This document shows positions 13,925-22,813 of a DNA stretch of 64,000 bases, piece after piece. A program made the position numbers and the translations under genes. The notes beneath the pieces were generated by a model that searched no databases, was not told where the DNA came from, and saw nothing but the letters and a program-made list of their open reading frames with translations. Every line of letters begins with the position of its first letter. Within the stretch, counting starts at the first letter, position 1. Where the stretch lies: positions 409,862 through 473,861 of the forward strand of contig NZ_BOML01000019.1 in NCBI RefSeq assembly GCF_016862175.1, in the 5' to 3' direction. Source of the stretch: Paractinoplanes durhamensis. Its GTDB lineage: Bacteria > Actinomycetota > Actinomycetes > Mycobacteriales > Micromonosporaceae.

Positions 13925-16706
13925 GGACCAGCGTTTGCAGACGTTGCGTGACACCGGCCTGCTCGAGGCCGACATCGCGCCGTCTCTCGACCGGCTGACC
14001 GCCCTGTCCGTGCGCCTGCTCGGGGTGCGCGCGGCGATGGTGTCGCTGATCGACACCGATCGGCAGCACCTCGCGAGCGTCGCCGGCGCCCAGCTCATGC
14101 GGGACGCGCCGCTCGCCAACTCGTACTGCCGCTTCGTGGTGCAGGACGACGCGCCGCTGATCGTGGCGGACGCCCGCCTCGACGCCCGGCTGCGGGACAT
14201 CGCCGACCCCGGCGCCATCGCCTACGCCGGCTTCCCGCTGCGCTCGCCCGAGGGCTACGTGCTCGGCTCGTTCTGCGTGATCGACTCCAAGGAACGCGAC
14301 TGGACCCCCCATGAGCTCGCCACCGTCGGCGACCTCGCCGAGTCGGCGGCGGTCGAGGTCGCGCTGCGGCTGGCCTGCGCCCGGGAGACGACCGCCCGGC
14401 GGCGCCTCGAAGCGATCCTGCAGGGCACGCACGACGCGTTCGTCTCCACCGACCCGGCCGGCACCGTGCTGACCTGGAACGCGGCCGCCGAGCGGATGTT
14501 CGGCTACGTCGTCGGCGACGCGGTCGGCCGGCCGATCACCGACCTGATCATCCCGGAGCGGTTCCGGCCGCTGCCCGCCGTGCTCGACCGGCAGGAGCGG
14601 GTGACCGTGGCCGGCAGCTCCGGCCAGGAGATCCCGGCCGAGATGCTGCTGCAGGCCGTCGACGGCGTTCTCTACTACTCGTTCGCCCCGGACACCGCGT
14701 TCCTGCAGGCCCTGCTGGACAGCCTGGAGACCGGCGTCGCCGCCTGCGACAGCGAGGGCCGGCTGACCTTCTTCAACCGCAGCCTGCGCGAGATGCTCGG
14801 CCACGACGCCGACCCCGACCTGGGGATGGACGACTGGGCCGACCGCTACGGGATCTACGGCCCGGACGGCCGTCAGGTGATGGACCCGGTTCCGCTGGCC
14901 CGCGCCCAGGCCGGTGAGATCGTCCGCGGCGAGCAGCTGCTGATCTGGCGCGACGAGGAATGGCGCCGGCTGCTCACCCACGCCCGGCCGATCGAGACCG
15001 CCGACGGCCGCCGCCTCGGCGCGGTCTCGGTGACCTCGGACATCACCGAGGCGTACCGGGCCGAGGAACTGCGCCGGGCCCGGCACGCGGTGGCCCAGGT
15101 CCTCTCCGACGCCACCAACGCCCGCGACGCCAGCATCCAGGCGGTCGCGGCCATCACCGACTCGCTCGGCTGGGTCTGCGGCGAGTACTGGCAGGTCAGC
15201 GACGACCGGGAGCAGATCGTGCGGCTCAGCTCGCACACCACCGGCGACCGCGACCTGTCCGCCTTCACCGGCGACGAGCCGCTCACCTTCGTCCGTGGCG
15301 AAGGCCTTGCCGGGCTGGTCTGGGCGCGCAACAACGAGGTGTGGTGGAACACCGGCGTCATGCCCGAGGACATGGTGTCCTTCGGTCGCCGGGCCCTGGT
15401 CGAGGTCGGCATCCGGGTCGCCGTCGGCGTGCCGGTCCGCTCCGGCCGCCGCACCCTGGGCGTGCTCGCCTTCTACACCGACGCCGACCTGCCCTACGAC
15501 TCCGACACGGCCGGCATGTTCGACGCCGTCGCCGCCCACCTCGGGCAGTTCCTGGAGCGCCGCTGGGCCGAGGACATGTCACTCGCCCTGGCCAACGCGC
15601 GGCGCAGCTTCAACCGGGTCGTCGAGCAGGTCAACGACTACGTCTGGACGGTCGAGATCGTCGTCGACGGCCCGCCGCGGCTGGTCTACGGCAGCCCCAA
15701 CGCCACCGGCGTGTTCGGCGCGGTACCGGAGGGCATGCCCACCCCCAGCCTGACCGAGCGGCTGCACCCCGACGACGCCGAGCTCATGGCGGCGTTCCAG
15801 GAGAGGCTGCTGGACGGCGGGCCGGCCGAGCTGGAATGCCGCATCGTCGGCCTCGACGGCGAGGTCCGGTGGATCTGGACCCGGGCCATGTTCCGGGCCG
15901 AGGACGACAGCTTCTTCGTCGACGGTCTCAGCACCAACGTCACCGACCGGCGCGAGCTGGCCGACAAGCGCGAGGAGCTGCTCGAACAGGAGCGGCTGCA
16001 GGTCGAGCAGCTGCGCACCCTGGACCGGATGAAGGACGAGCTGGCCGCGCTGGTCATCCACGAACTGCGCAACCCGGTCGGGGTGATCCGCGGCCACAGC
16101 GAGATCCTCGTCGACAGCATGGCCGAGGGCGACCCGCAGCGCCGGCACGCCGACATCATCGAGCGCACCACCCTGCACCTGCAGGGCCTCGTCGACGACC
16201 TGCTCGACCTGGCCCGGCTCAGCGCCGGCCACATCAGCATCGACCCGCGTCCGCTGCTCGGCGCCCGCCTGGTGCGCGACGTGATCGAGAACCACCAGCC
16301 CAGCGCGGTGGCCAAGAACCTGACCATCATCGACCGGCTGCAGACCGAGGTCACCGTGCACGCCGACGGTCAGCGGCTGCGCCAGGCGCTGGACAACCTG
16401 CTCTCCAACGCCATCAAGTACACCCCCGACGGCGGCACCATCACGGTGCTCACCGAGTACCGCGACGACCAGGTCGCCATCGAGATCACCGACAACGGCA
16501 TCGGCATCCCCGCCGAGCAGTACGCGCACCTGTTCAGCCGCTTCTTCCGGGCCAGCAACGCCACCCGGGCGGGCATCAAGGGCACCGGCCTGGGACTGGC
16601 CGTCACCAAGGCGATCGTGGACGCCCACGCGGGCACGATCACCGCCGGCCCGGCCGAGGGCGGCGGCACGACGTTCACCATCACGCTGCCGGTGGACGCC
16701 GCTTGA
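13896..16706 (+). CDS. multi-sensor histidine kinase (GAF-PAS-PAS-GAF-PAS-HisKA-HATPase)
   Basis: A 936-residue soluble kinase. Approximate order: GAF (20-165), PAS (170-245), PAS (265-380), GAF (390-555), PAS (570-690), HisKA (705-775) with the phosphorylated His in VIHELRNPV (residue 722), and HATPase (820-935) with N box NLLSNAIKYTPDGG, G1 box ITDNGIGIP and G2 box GTGLGLAV. No membrane helix is present, so it should sense an intracellular signal such as redox, gas or light. No response regulator gene is adjacent. ATG 13896 lies inside the 3' end of nrtR; the ribosome binding site GAGGA is unusually close, so GTG 13908 is an alternative start. Confidence 0.88.
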   Translation: MSQSVKSPSEDQRLQTLRDTGLLEADIAPSLDRLTALSVRLLGVRAAMVSLIDTDRQHLASVAGAQLMRDAPLANSYCRFVVQDDAPLIVADARLDARLRDIADPGAIAYAGFPLRSPEGYVLGSFCVIDSKERDWTPHELATVGDLAESAAVEVALRLACARETTARRRLEAILQGTHDAFVSTDPAGTVLTWNAAAERMFGYVVGDAVGRPITDLIIPERFRPLPAVLDRQERVTVAGSSGQEIPAEMLLQAVDGVLYYSFAPDTAFLQALLDSLETGVAACDSEGRLTFFNRSLREMLGHDADPDLGMDDWADRYGIYGPDGRQVMDPVPLARAQAGEIVRGEQLLIWRDEEWRRLLTHARPIETADGRRLGAVSVTSDITEAYRAEELRRARHAVAQVLSDATNARDASIQAVAAITDSLGWVCGEYWQVSDDREQIVRLSSHTTGDRDLSAFTGDEPLTFVRGEGLAGLVWARNNEVWWNTGVMPEDMVSFGRRALVEVGIRVAVGVPVRSGRRTLGVLAFYTDADLPYDSDTAGMFDAVAAHLGQFLERRWAEDMSLALANARRSFNRVVEQVNDYVWTVEIVVDGPPRLVYGSPNATGVFGAVPEGMPTPSLTERLHPDDAELMAAFQERLLDGGPAELECRIVGLDGEVRWIWTRAMFRAEDDSFFVDGLSTNVTDRRELADKREELLEQERLQVEQLRTLDRMKDELAALVIHELRNPVGVIRGHSEILVDSMAEGDPQRRHADIIERTTLHLQGLVDDLLDLARLSAGHISIDPRPLLGARLVRDVIENHQPSAVAKNLTIIDRLQTEVTVHADGQRLRQALDNLLSNAIKYTPDGGTITVLTEYRDDQVAIEITDNGIGIPAEQYAHLFSRFFRASNATRAGIKGTGLGLAVTKAIVDAHAGTITAGPAEGGGTTFTITLPVDAA

Positions 16707-16776
16707 CGGTCAATCCGCCGTGAACGCGGCATAGCGGGCCGGACGGGTCTGACAACACCGTGGGTGATCAGGTTTG

Positions 16777-17451
16777 ATGTTCGCCGTGACTGCACAAGAT
16801 CTCATCGGCGCGCTGCCGGACGTCGCGACGCTGCGCCGGCGGTGCCGCGCCCTCGCGATGCTCGACGCGATCCTCAGCCCGGACGAGGAGGCGCGCTACT
16901 ACGGCTACAACACGGCGTGGGGTCCGGGCGAGGAGATCGCCGAGATGCGCAACGGCTCGGGCGACGAGTTCCACATCGTCTTCGGGCCGGCCGGGGTCTT
17001 CGTGCGCGGCTTCGACCACGAGTCGGTGATGAGCCCGGCCCGCAACGACGAGGAGCTGTGGCCGGGCCTCGTCGACACCGTCCCGGCCGCCTTCGCCGGG
17101 CAGATGGACGAGCCGGCCTTCGGATGGGGCGCCCAGTTCTACGCGACCGTGTGCGTCTGGCGCCTGGCCGGCGACGACCGCTGGCACACCGGCGACGTCT
17201 CCTATCCACCGGGCCACGACCCGGACGGCGCCGACCGCCTCTTCACGATCCTGCTCGACGAGACCCCGGCCGCCTACCGGGCGTTCGCCGAGGACTACTA
17301 CGAGGTACCGGTCGATCCGGCGGCCGTCAACGACGTCTTCGCCCTGACCCCACTGACCGAGGCCCTGGTCCACCGCCTGAACCCGGACCTCGCCCTGGAG
17401 AAGCTGACCGCCGACCTAGAGGCCATCGGTTACCCCGCCCAGCCGGAGTAG
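16777..17451 (+). CDS. hypothetical protein
   Basis: A 224-residue acidic, soluble protein with many aromatic residues (RYYGYNTAWGPGEEIAEM, HIVFGPAGVFVRGFDHES). The middle, WGAQFYATVCVWRLAGDDRWHTGDV, and the C-terminal LVHRLNPDLALEKL are conserved-looking but I do not recognise a named family. The pattern resembles stand-alone actinobacterial proteins related to immunity or SMI1-like proteins, which is only a guess. ATG 16777 is used; TTG 16774 and GTG 16786 are in frame. Confidence 0.72.
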   Translation: MFAVTAQDLIGALPDVATLRRRCRALAMLDAILSPDEEARYYGYNTAWGPGEEIAEMRNGSGDEFHIVFGPAGVFVRGFDHESVMSPARNDEELWPGLVDTVPAAFAGQMDEPAFGWGAQFYATVCVWRLAGDDRWHTGDVSYPPGHDPDGADRLFTILLDETPAAYRAFAEDYYEVPVDPAAVNDVFALTPLTEALVHRLNPDLALEKLTADLEAIGYPAQPE

Positions 17452-17460
17452 GGCGTCGTC

Positions 17461-18300
17461 TCAGGCCGGCACCTTTGTCAGCAGTGGGCGGACGACCTCG
17501 TTGAAGGCGGCCGGGCGTTCGATCTGGGGCATGTGGCCGGTGCCGGGGAACAGGTGCCAGGACGCGTGCGGGAAAGCCTCGCGGGCGGCGGTCAGGTGCA
17601 GGGACGGCAGGATCCGGTCGCGGTCGCCCCACAACAGCAGCGTCGGTTTCGCGTGCCTGGCCACCCGGGGGAGCAGCTCGGCGCGCCAGCGCGCGCCGAT
17701 CCCGCGGAAACCGCCGAGCGCGCGGGCGACCTCCAGGTAGACGGCCGCGAAGTCGGGCTGGCGGGACACCTTGATCGCCATCGCGACGCGCTCCGGGGTG
17801 ACCATCGCGCGGTCGGCGAAGACGGTGCGTTCCAGCCGCGGCGCCGACACCCTGTCGATCCGGCGCAGCATCTGCCGGCCCAGGCCGGGGACGGCCAGCA
17901 TGCGCAGCGCGATGGTGACCTCCTTGCCGAAGCCGGCGCTGTTGGCCAGGGTCAGCGTGCGCACCCGGCCCGGATCGTCGACCAGCATCTGCATCGAGAC
18001 GGCGCCGCCGAGGCTGTTGCCCATCAGGTGCACCGGCCGGGTCTCGCCGAGCGCGTCCAGCGTGGCCCACACCCCGTCGGACAGGGTGGTGAGGGTGGTC
18101 GGGGCGGGCATCCGCTGGCTGAGCCCGAAGCCGGGCATGTCGATGCTGATCACCCGGTGGTCGTTGTCGAGCAGCGGGTGCTGGGCGTCCCAGTCCTCGA
18201 GGCTGCGGCCGATGCCGTGCAGCAGCACCACCGGCGTCGCGGCCGGGTCGCCCGACTCGTGGTAGCGGATCCGGGCCGACCGCACGTCCACGTAGCTCAT
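17461..18300 (-). CDS. alpha/beta hydrolase, monooxygenase operon
   Basis: A 279-residue alpha/beta hydrolase. HG of the oxyanion hole is in LLHGIGRSLEDWD, the nucleophile is Ser in GNSLGG, the acid is likely Asp in WGDRDRILP, and the catalytic His is in GTGHMPQIERP. It starts at ATG 18300, overlapping the SDR stop (ATGA). As third gene after a Baeyer-Villiger monooxygenase and an SDR it could hydrolyse the ester or lactone formed by the oxygenase, giving a ketone-to-acid degradation path. Confidence 0.86.
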   Translation of the reverse strand: MSYVDVRSARIRYHESGDPAATPVVLLHGIGRSLEDWDAQHPLLDNDHRVISIDMPGFGLSQRMPAPTTLTTLSDGVWATLDALGETRPVHLMGNSLGGAVSMQMLVDDPGRVRTLTLANSAGFGKEVTIALRMLAVPGLGRQMLRRIDRVSAPRLERTVFADRAMVTPERVAMAIKVSRQPDFAAVYLEVARALGGFRGIGARWRAELLPRVARHAKPTLLLWGDRDRILPSLHLTAAREAFPHASWHLFPGTGHMPQIERPAAFNEVVRPLLTKVPA

Positions 18301-19160
18301 CGGGAAACCTCCTGGGGGGTGCGGGCCCGGGACACCGACGCCGACGTGGCGGCCCGCACGATCCGCTCGTGCGCGACCGGCAGCAGCCGGGCCAGCAGGT
18401 CGGGGACCTTCGCGCTGGTGGCGATCAGCAGGCGGGCCTTACGCCGGCCGACCGCGTCCAGGATCTGGATGGCGGCCTTGTCGGCCGGGAAACTCAGCAG
18501 CTTGGCGAACACCTTGCGGTTGGGTTCGACCTCGTCGGCCGGTACGCCGCTGCCGACCAGCGCGCTCTCCGCGATCCTGGTCCGGATGCCGCCCGGGTGC
18601 ACGGTGGTGACCCCGATGCCGTCGTCGGCGAGCTCGCTGTGCAGTGCCTGGCTGAGCCCGCGCAGCGCGAACTTGCTGGCGCTGTAGGCGGACTGCCCGG
18701 CCGGCGCGATCAGCCCGAACAGGCTCGACACGTTGACCAGGTGACTGCCGGGGGCGGCCTTCAGCGCGGGCAGCAGGGCGTGGGTGAGCAGCATCGGCGC
18801 CCGGAAGTTCACGTTCATCACGGTCTCGAACTCGTCCGTGGTGACCTGGTCGAACCGGCCGCCGAGCGCGATCCCGGCGTTGTTGATCAGCAGGCCGACC
18901 GTCGGGTGCGCGGCCAGCACCTGGGCGGCCAGTGCGTCCACCGCGGCCCGGTCGGCCAGGTCGGCGACGATCGTCTCGACGGTGCGTCCGGGGTGGACCC
19001 GGTGCAGGCGCTCGACGACCTCCGTCAGGCGGGCGGCGTCCACGTCGACCAGGACGAGGTCGCTGCCCCGGCCGGCCAGGCCGTAGGCGAGCTGCTCGCC
19101 GATGCCGCTGGCGGCTCCGGTGACGACGGCGGTGCGGCCGGGGAACACGTAGGGGGTCAT
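18297..19160 (-). CDS. short-chain dehydrogenase/reductase, monooxygenase operon
   Basis: A 287-residue SDR with TGAASGIG, NNAGIAL and the YSASK active-site motif, plus a C-terminal extension (about 230-287) found in SDRs that accompany flavin monooxygenases. It probably oxidises an alcohol to the ketone used by the monooxygenase, or the reverse. ATG 19160 overlaps the last base of the monooxygenase stop, and its own stop overlaps the hydrolase start, so all three genes form one coupled operon. Confidence 0.86.
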   Translation of the reverse strand: MTPYVFPGRTAVVTGAASGIGEQLAYGLAGRGSDLVLVDVDAARLTEVVERLHRVHPGRTVETIVADLADRAAVDALAAQVLAAHPTVGLLINNAGIALGGRFDQVTTDEFETVMNVNFRAPMLLTHALLPALKAAPGSHLVNVSSLFGLIAPAGQSAYSASKFALRGLSQALHSELADDGIGVTTVHPGGIRTRIAESALVGSGVPADEVEPNRKVFAKLLSFPADKAAIQILDAVGRRKARLLIATSAKVPDLLARLLPVAHERIVRAATSASVSRARTPQEVSR

Positions 19161-20620
19161 CAGGCGAGATCCTCCGAGGGGACGGGGGCGGAAAGACGGG
19201 CGAAAACCATGTCGCGGGTGATGTCGGCGCGCGGGAAGGTCACCACGTCGCGCAGGTAGTTCTGCCGCACCAGCCACGGGTCGCGGTCACCCTGGCGCGG
19301 GAACTTGTCGAGCGCTCGTTGCACGTACCCGGAAGAGAGATCGAGGAGCGGACGGCCCTGACCACCGGGGTTTTCCGGGGTGGCGACGGCGAAGCCGTTG
19401 CGGTCCATGTGCGTCAGCAGGCGCATCACGTAGCGGTGGACGAGGTCGGCGCGCAGCGTCCAGGACGCGTTGACGTAGCCGATGCAGTAGGCCAGGTTGG
19501 GCACGCCGCTGAGCATCAGGCCGCGGTAGGCGGCGTGCTCACCGATGTCGACCGGCTCGCCGTCGACGCTCGCCCGGATGCCGCCCATCGGCAGCAGCGA
19601 GAGCCCGGTCGCCGAGACGACGATGTCGGCCTCGAGCAGCTTCCCGGACTCGAGCCGGATCCCGGCCGGTTCGAACTCGGCGATGTGGTCGGTCACCACC
19701 GACGCCGTCCCCGCGCGGATCGCCTGGTAGAAGTCGCCGGACGGGATGACGCAGAGCCGCTGGTCCCACGGCTCGTAGGTGGGCTTGAAGTGCTCGTCGA
19801 CGTAGGCCGGGTCCTTCAGCGCGTGCACCGCGAAGGCCCGCAGGATCTGCCGCACCCGCTTCGGCCGGTGCCGGGCGAGCTGGTAGAAGCCCTGGGTGAT
19901 CAGCAGGTTCTTGGCCCGGGCCACCCGGTTGGCGACCTTGGCCGGCAGCACCCGGCGGGCCGCGTCGGCCACCACGTCCCGCTCCGGGAGCACGGTCAGG
20001 TAGGTGGGGGAGCGCTGCAGCATCGTCACGTGCGCCGCGTCGGCGGCCATGGCCGGGACCAGCGTGACCGCGGTCGCGCCGCTGCCGATGACCACGACCT
20101 TCTTCCCGGTGTAGTCGAGATCCGCCGGCCAGAACTGCGGGTGCACCAGCTGCCCGGCGAACGACGACAGCCCCGGGAAGTCCGGCTGGTAGCCGGTGTC
20201 GTACGAGTAGTAGCCGGCGCAGCCGTACAGGAAACTGCAGGTCAGCGTGGATCCGCCGGCCAGCTGCAGGGTCCAGCGGGCGTCGGCCGAGGACCAGTCG
20301 GCCGCCGCCACCCGGGTGCCGAACCGGATGTGCGGCAGGATGCCGCCCGCGACCGCGGTCTCCTCGATGTAGCGCCGGATCTTGTCGCCGGGCGCGATCG
20401 ACTCCGGCTCCCGCCACGGCCGGAACGGATAGCTGAGGGTGAACATGTCCGAGTCCGACCGGACCCCGGGGTAGCGGAACAGGTCCCACGTTCCGCCGAT
20501 CGCGTCGCGGGCCTCGAGGATCGCGTACGTCTTGCCGGGCAGCTGCTCCTGCAGCCGCCACGCCGCGCCGATCCCGGACAGGCCGGCGCCGATGATGAGA
20601 ACGTCGAAATGTTCGGCCAT
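19160..20620 (-). CDS. flavin-containing Baeyer-Villiger-type monooxygenase
   Basis: A 486-residue FAD/NADPH enzyme. FAD-binding GAGLSGIG lies at the N-terminus, NADPH-binding GSGATAV lies near residue 185, and between them is FAGQLVHPQFWP, an exact fit to the Baeyer-Villiger signature FxGxxxHxxxW. This class inserts oxygen into ketones to give esters or lactones (the EthA group is the nearest style). It leads a three-gene operon with an SDR and a hydrolase and is divergent from an AraC regulator. ATG 20620 (MAEHFDVL) is chosen because the FAD motif should follow closely. Confidence 0.88.
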   Translation of the reverse strand: MAEHFDVLIIGAGLSGIGAAWRLQEQLPGKTYAILEARDAIGGTWDLFRYPGVRSDSDMFTLSYPFRPWREPESIAPGDKIRRYIEETAVAGGILPHIRFGTRVAAADWSSADARWTLQLAGGSTLTCSFLYGCAGYYSYDTGYQPDFPGLSSFAGQLVHPQFWPADLDYTGKKVVVIGSGATAVTLVPAMAADAAHVTMLQRSPTYLTVLPERDVVADAARRVLPAKVANRVARAKNLLITQGFYQLARHRPKRVRQILRAFAVHALKDPAYVDEHFKPTYEPWDQRLCVIPSGDFYQAIRAGTASVVTDHIAEFEPAGIRLESGKLLEADIVVSATGLSLLPMGGIRASVDGEPVDIGEHAAYRGLMLSGVPNLAYCIGYVNASWTLRADLVHRYVMRLLTHMDRNGFAVATPENPGGQGRPLLDLSSGYVQRALDKFPRQGDRDPWLVRQNYLRDVVTFPRADITRDMVFARLSAPVPSEDLA

Positions 20621-20690
20621 CTCGCCAGTTTCGTCATCCGGACCCGCGAGGGACTTGCCTGAGCGCGACACTCATTTATCCTTTCGCGAC

Positions 20691-21701
20691 ATGGGATCGA
20701 TGGTCAGAGCGGCCGGGCTGCGCGGACTCACCGCGCTGATCGACGAGCTCGGCGGCAACGGTGCGGAGCTGCTGAGGCGGCAGGGCATCGACCCGGCCGC
20801 CCTGGACACCGACGACGCGGTGATCCGCACGCTCGCCGCCGGCCGGGCCCTGGAGACCGCGGCGGCCGAGCTCGACTGCCCTGACCTGGGCCTGCGCCTG
20901 GCCGCCCGGCAGGGCATCGCCGTCCTCGGCCCGCTCGCCATCGCCATCGAGAACTCGGCGACCCTGGGTGAGGCCCTCGACTGCGCGACCCGCTTCCTGT
21001 TCGTGCACTCGCCGGCGCTGACCGTCACCCAGGTGCCCGACCCGTCCGGCCGGCCCGGCGTGGTCGGCCTGCGCTACGCCAGCACCGAACTCGACCCGCT
21101 GCCCCCGCAGATCGCCGACAACGGCCTCGGCCTGCTGCACCGGATCATCGTGCTGCTCGGCGGCGGCCGTTACGGCCTGCGATCGGTGCACCTCACGCAC
21201 CGTCCGCTCGCGCCGGTCGCCCGTTACACCGAGTTCTTCGGGGCGGACGTGCGCTTCGCGCAGGAGTCGGCGGTGCTGCGGGTGCCGGCCGCCCTCACCC
21301 ACGCCACCGTGGCCGGCGGCAACCGGGTGCTGCGCGAGGTCGCCCTCGACTACATGCGCACTCACTTCCCGGCCCCCGAGCAGACCCTCGAGGAGCGGGT
21401 GCGGCAGCTGATCACCCAGGCGCTCGGCTCGGCGCCGGCCGACATCGCCGCGGTCAGCCGCCGGCTGCAGACCCACCCGCGGACCCTTCAGCGCCGTCTG
21501 GCGGCGGCGGCCACGACCTTCGACAAAATTCTTGATGACGTACGCCGGGACACCGCGCACCGCCTCATCACCACCACGGATCTCCCGTTCACCCAGGTCA
21601 CCGCGATGGTGGGGCTGACCGAGCAGTCGGCGCTGAGCCGGGCGGTGCGCCGGTGGTTCGGCACGTCGCCGCGCGAGTTGCGCCGGCAGGCCGGTCACTG
21701 A
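20691..21701 (+). CDS. AraC-family transcriptional regulator
   Basis: A 336-residue regulator with an N-terminal ligand-binding domain (about 15-200, ALIDELGGNGAELLRRQGI to HLTHRPLAPVARYTEFFGA) and a C-terminal AraC double helix-turn-helix (about 240-335, with RRLQTHPRTLQRRLAA and SALSRAVRRWFGTSPRELRR). Similar proteins activate adjacent oxygenase operons in response to their substrate. It is divergent from the Baeyer-Villiger operon with 70 bp between starts and probably controls it. Its 3' end overlaps the convergent DUF4873 gene by seven bases. Confidence 0.87.
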   Translation: MGSMVRAAGLRGLTALIDELGGNGAELLRRQGIDPAALDTDDAVIRTLAAGRALETAAAELDCPDLGLRLAARQGIAVLGPLAIAIENSATLGEALDCATRFLFVHSPALTVTQVPDPSGRPGVVGLRYASTELDPLPPQIADNGLGLLHRIIVLLGGGRYGLRSVHLTHRPLAPVARYTEFFGADVRFAQESAVLRVPAALTHATVAGGNRVLREVALDYMRTHFPAPEQTLEERVRQLITQALGSAPADIAAVSRRLQTHPRTLQRRLAAAATTFDKILDDVRRDTAHRLITTTDLPFTQVTAMVGLTEQSALSRAVRRWFGTSPRELRRQAGH

Positions 21702-21985
21702 AACCACGGCGGGGTCCCGGCGCCGGACAGCCGCACCCCGCCCCACGGGTCGGGCTCGCTGAGCCGCACCTCCTGCTGCGCCGAGCCGGGAATCGTCAGC
21801 AGCCCTTTGCGCAGGCCGCCGGACACCCGCTCGCGCAGCGACTCGGACGGGCCGGTGCGCCCGGCCCACCGGAAGCGGCCCTCGATCGGCTCGAAGTGCG
21901 CCGACACCCGGATCTCGACGGCGACGTCCTCCTCGTCGCCGATCCGTAGTGTGGCCGGCCCGCGGTACTCCTCCTCAGCGGTCAC
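21695..21985 (-). CDS. DUF4873-like protein
   Basis: A 96-residue all-beta-looking protein: YRGPATLRIGDEEDVAVEIR, FEPIEGRFRWAGR, GLRKGLLTIPGSAQQEVRLS and DPWGGVRLSG. This order matches DUF4873, a small domain of unknown function that also occurs fused to flavin monooxygenases in actinobacteria. The GTG start at 21985 has an excellent AAGGAGGA site five bases upstream, located inside a short open frame that links it to the TetR gene. This places it next to, and possibly functionally with, the surrounding oxygenases. Confidence 0.75.
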   Translation of the reverse strand: MTAEEEYRGPATLRIGDEEDVAVEIRVSAHFEPIEGRFRWAGRTGPSESLRERVSGGLRKGLLTIPGSAQQEVRLSEPDPWGGVRLSGAGTPPWFQ

Positions 21986-22073
21986 GCTGATCCTCCTTAG
22001 GTATGCCCTTCTGGCCCTCGCCTGCGAGGCCGTCGTCAGGTGCGGCCGGGTGCCGCTCGGTGCAGGCGGTCAT
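21975..22073 (-). CDS. possible 32-residue coupling peptide
   Basis: A 32-residue open frame (MTACTERHPAAPDDGLAGEG and onward). Its ATG overlaps the TetR stop codon (ATGA at 22070-22073) and its end overlaps the start of the DUF4873 gene by 11 bases. It carries the strong ribosome binding site of that gene. It may be a translated linker that couples the TetR and DUF4873 genes rather than a functional protein. The peptide is hydrophilic, with no membrane segment. Confidence 0.4.
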   Translation of the reverse strand: MTACTERHPAAPDDGLAGEGQKGIPKEDQRDR

Positions 22074-22750
22074 ACGAGACCCTCCTCCTGGTAGGCGGCC
22101 AGACCGCCCGGAATGTCGGCGGCCTGGCGGATGCCGGCCACCCCCGTCCACAGAAACGTGGTCAGGTAGTCGCCGAGGGCTTCCCGGCTGATCGGCTGCT
22201 GCTGCCGCAGCCACCAGTCGCCGACCGACTGCACGTAGCCGACCACCCCGTACGCCCAGGGCAGCGCCGCCCCGGAGTCGAGCCCGCGGGCCCGCAACCG
22301 GTCGCCGAAGATCCGGGCCAGCCCGCTCGCGACGGTGTCGACCACGTCGGCGACCACGTCCCGGCCGCGGGAGATGTCCGGCTGGTGCACCACGAACTGG
22401 TAGAGGTTGGTGTCGGCGGCGATGTGCGCGAGGTAGGCGTCGATGGCCGCGGCGATCACGTCCCGTTCCTCGCGGACCGCGGCCACCGCCGGCACGATCG
22501 CGTCGAGCACCATGCCCGCCGCCTCCTGCCCGACCGCCAGCCACAGCTCGGACTTGTCCGCGAAGTAGCGGTAGAGCACCGGCTTGCTGACCCCGGCCCG
22601 GGCGGCGATCGCATCCATCCCGACCTCGGGGCCGAGCTCGCGGATCGCCTCGATGGCGGCCGCGGTCAGCTCGGCCCGGCGCTGCTCACGATGGCCGGCC
22701 CAGCGACCTTTGCGTCCATCGGTATTGACCGGCTCTTGTTCACGGGGCAT
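22070..22750 (-). CDS. TetR/AcrR-family transcriptional regulator
   Basis: A 226-residue regulator. The N-terminal helix-turn-helix (about 25-65: ELTAAAIEAIRELGPEVGMD, then AARAGVSKPVLYRYFADKSEL) is typical of TetR proteins, and the C-terminal all-helical domain carries the ligand pocket. It is divergent from an AurF-like oxygenase gene, and the 63-bp gap contains nested GTTAC/GTAAC palindromes that are its likely operator. ATG 22750 is used although no ribosome binding site is evident. Confidence 0.87.
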   Translation of the reverse strand: MPREQEPVNTDGRKGRWAGHREQRRAELTAAAIEAIRELGPEVGMDAIAARAGVSKPVLYRYFADKSELWLAVGQEAAGMVLDAIVPAVAAVREERDVIAAAIDAYLAHIAADTNLYQFVVHQPDISRGRDVVADVVDTVASGLARIFGDRLRARGLDSGAALPWAYGVVGYVQSVGDWWLRQQQPISREALGDYLTTFLWTGVAGIRQAADIPGGLAAYQEEGLV

Positions 22751-22760
22751 GTTATTAGGA

Positions 22761-22781
22761 GTAACTGTTACCTCGGGTAAC
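22761..22781. promoter_or_regulatory. nested GTAAC/GTTAC palindromes, likely TetR operator
   Basis: GTAACTGTTAC (22761-22771) overlaps GTTACCTCGGGTAAC (22767-22781), giving three alternating inverted half-sites GTAAC/GTTAC/GTAAC in 21 bp. It lies 11 bases from the start of the TetR gene and 33 bases before the oxygenase gene, so one regulator could control both. Confidence 0.65.
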
Positions 22782-22813
22782 GTCAAGTACATCACACCCG
22801 GAGGTCTCTCCCG

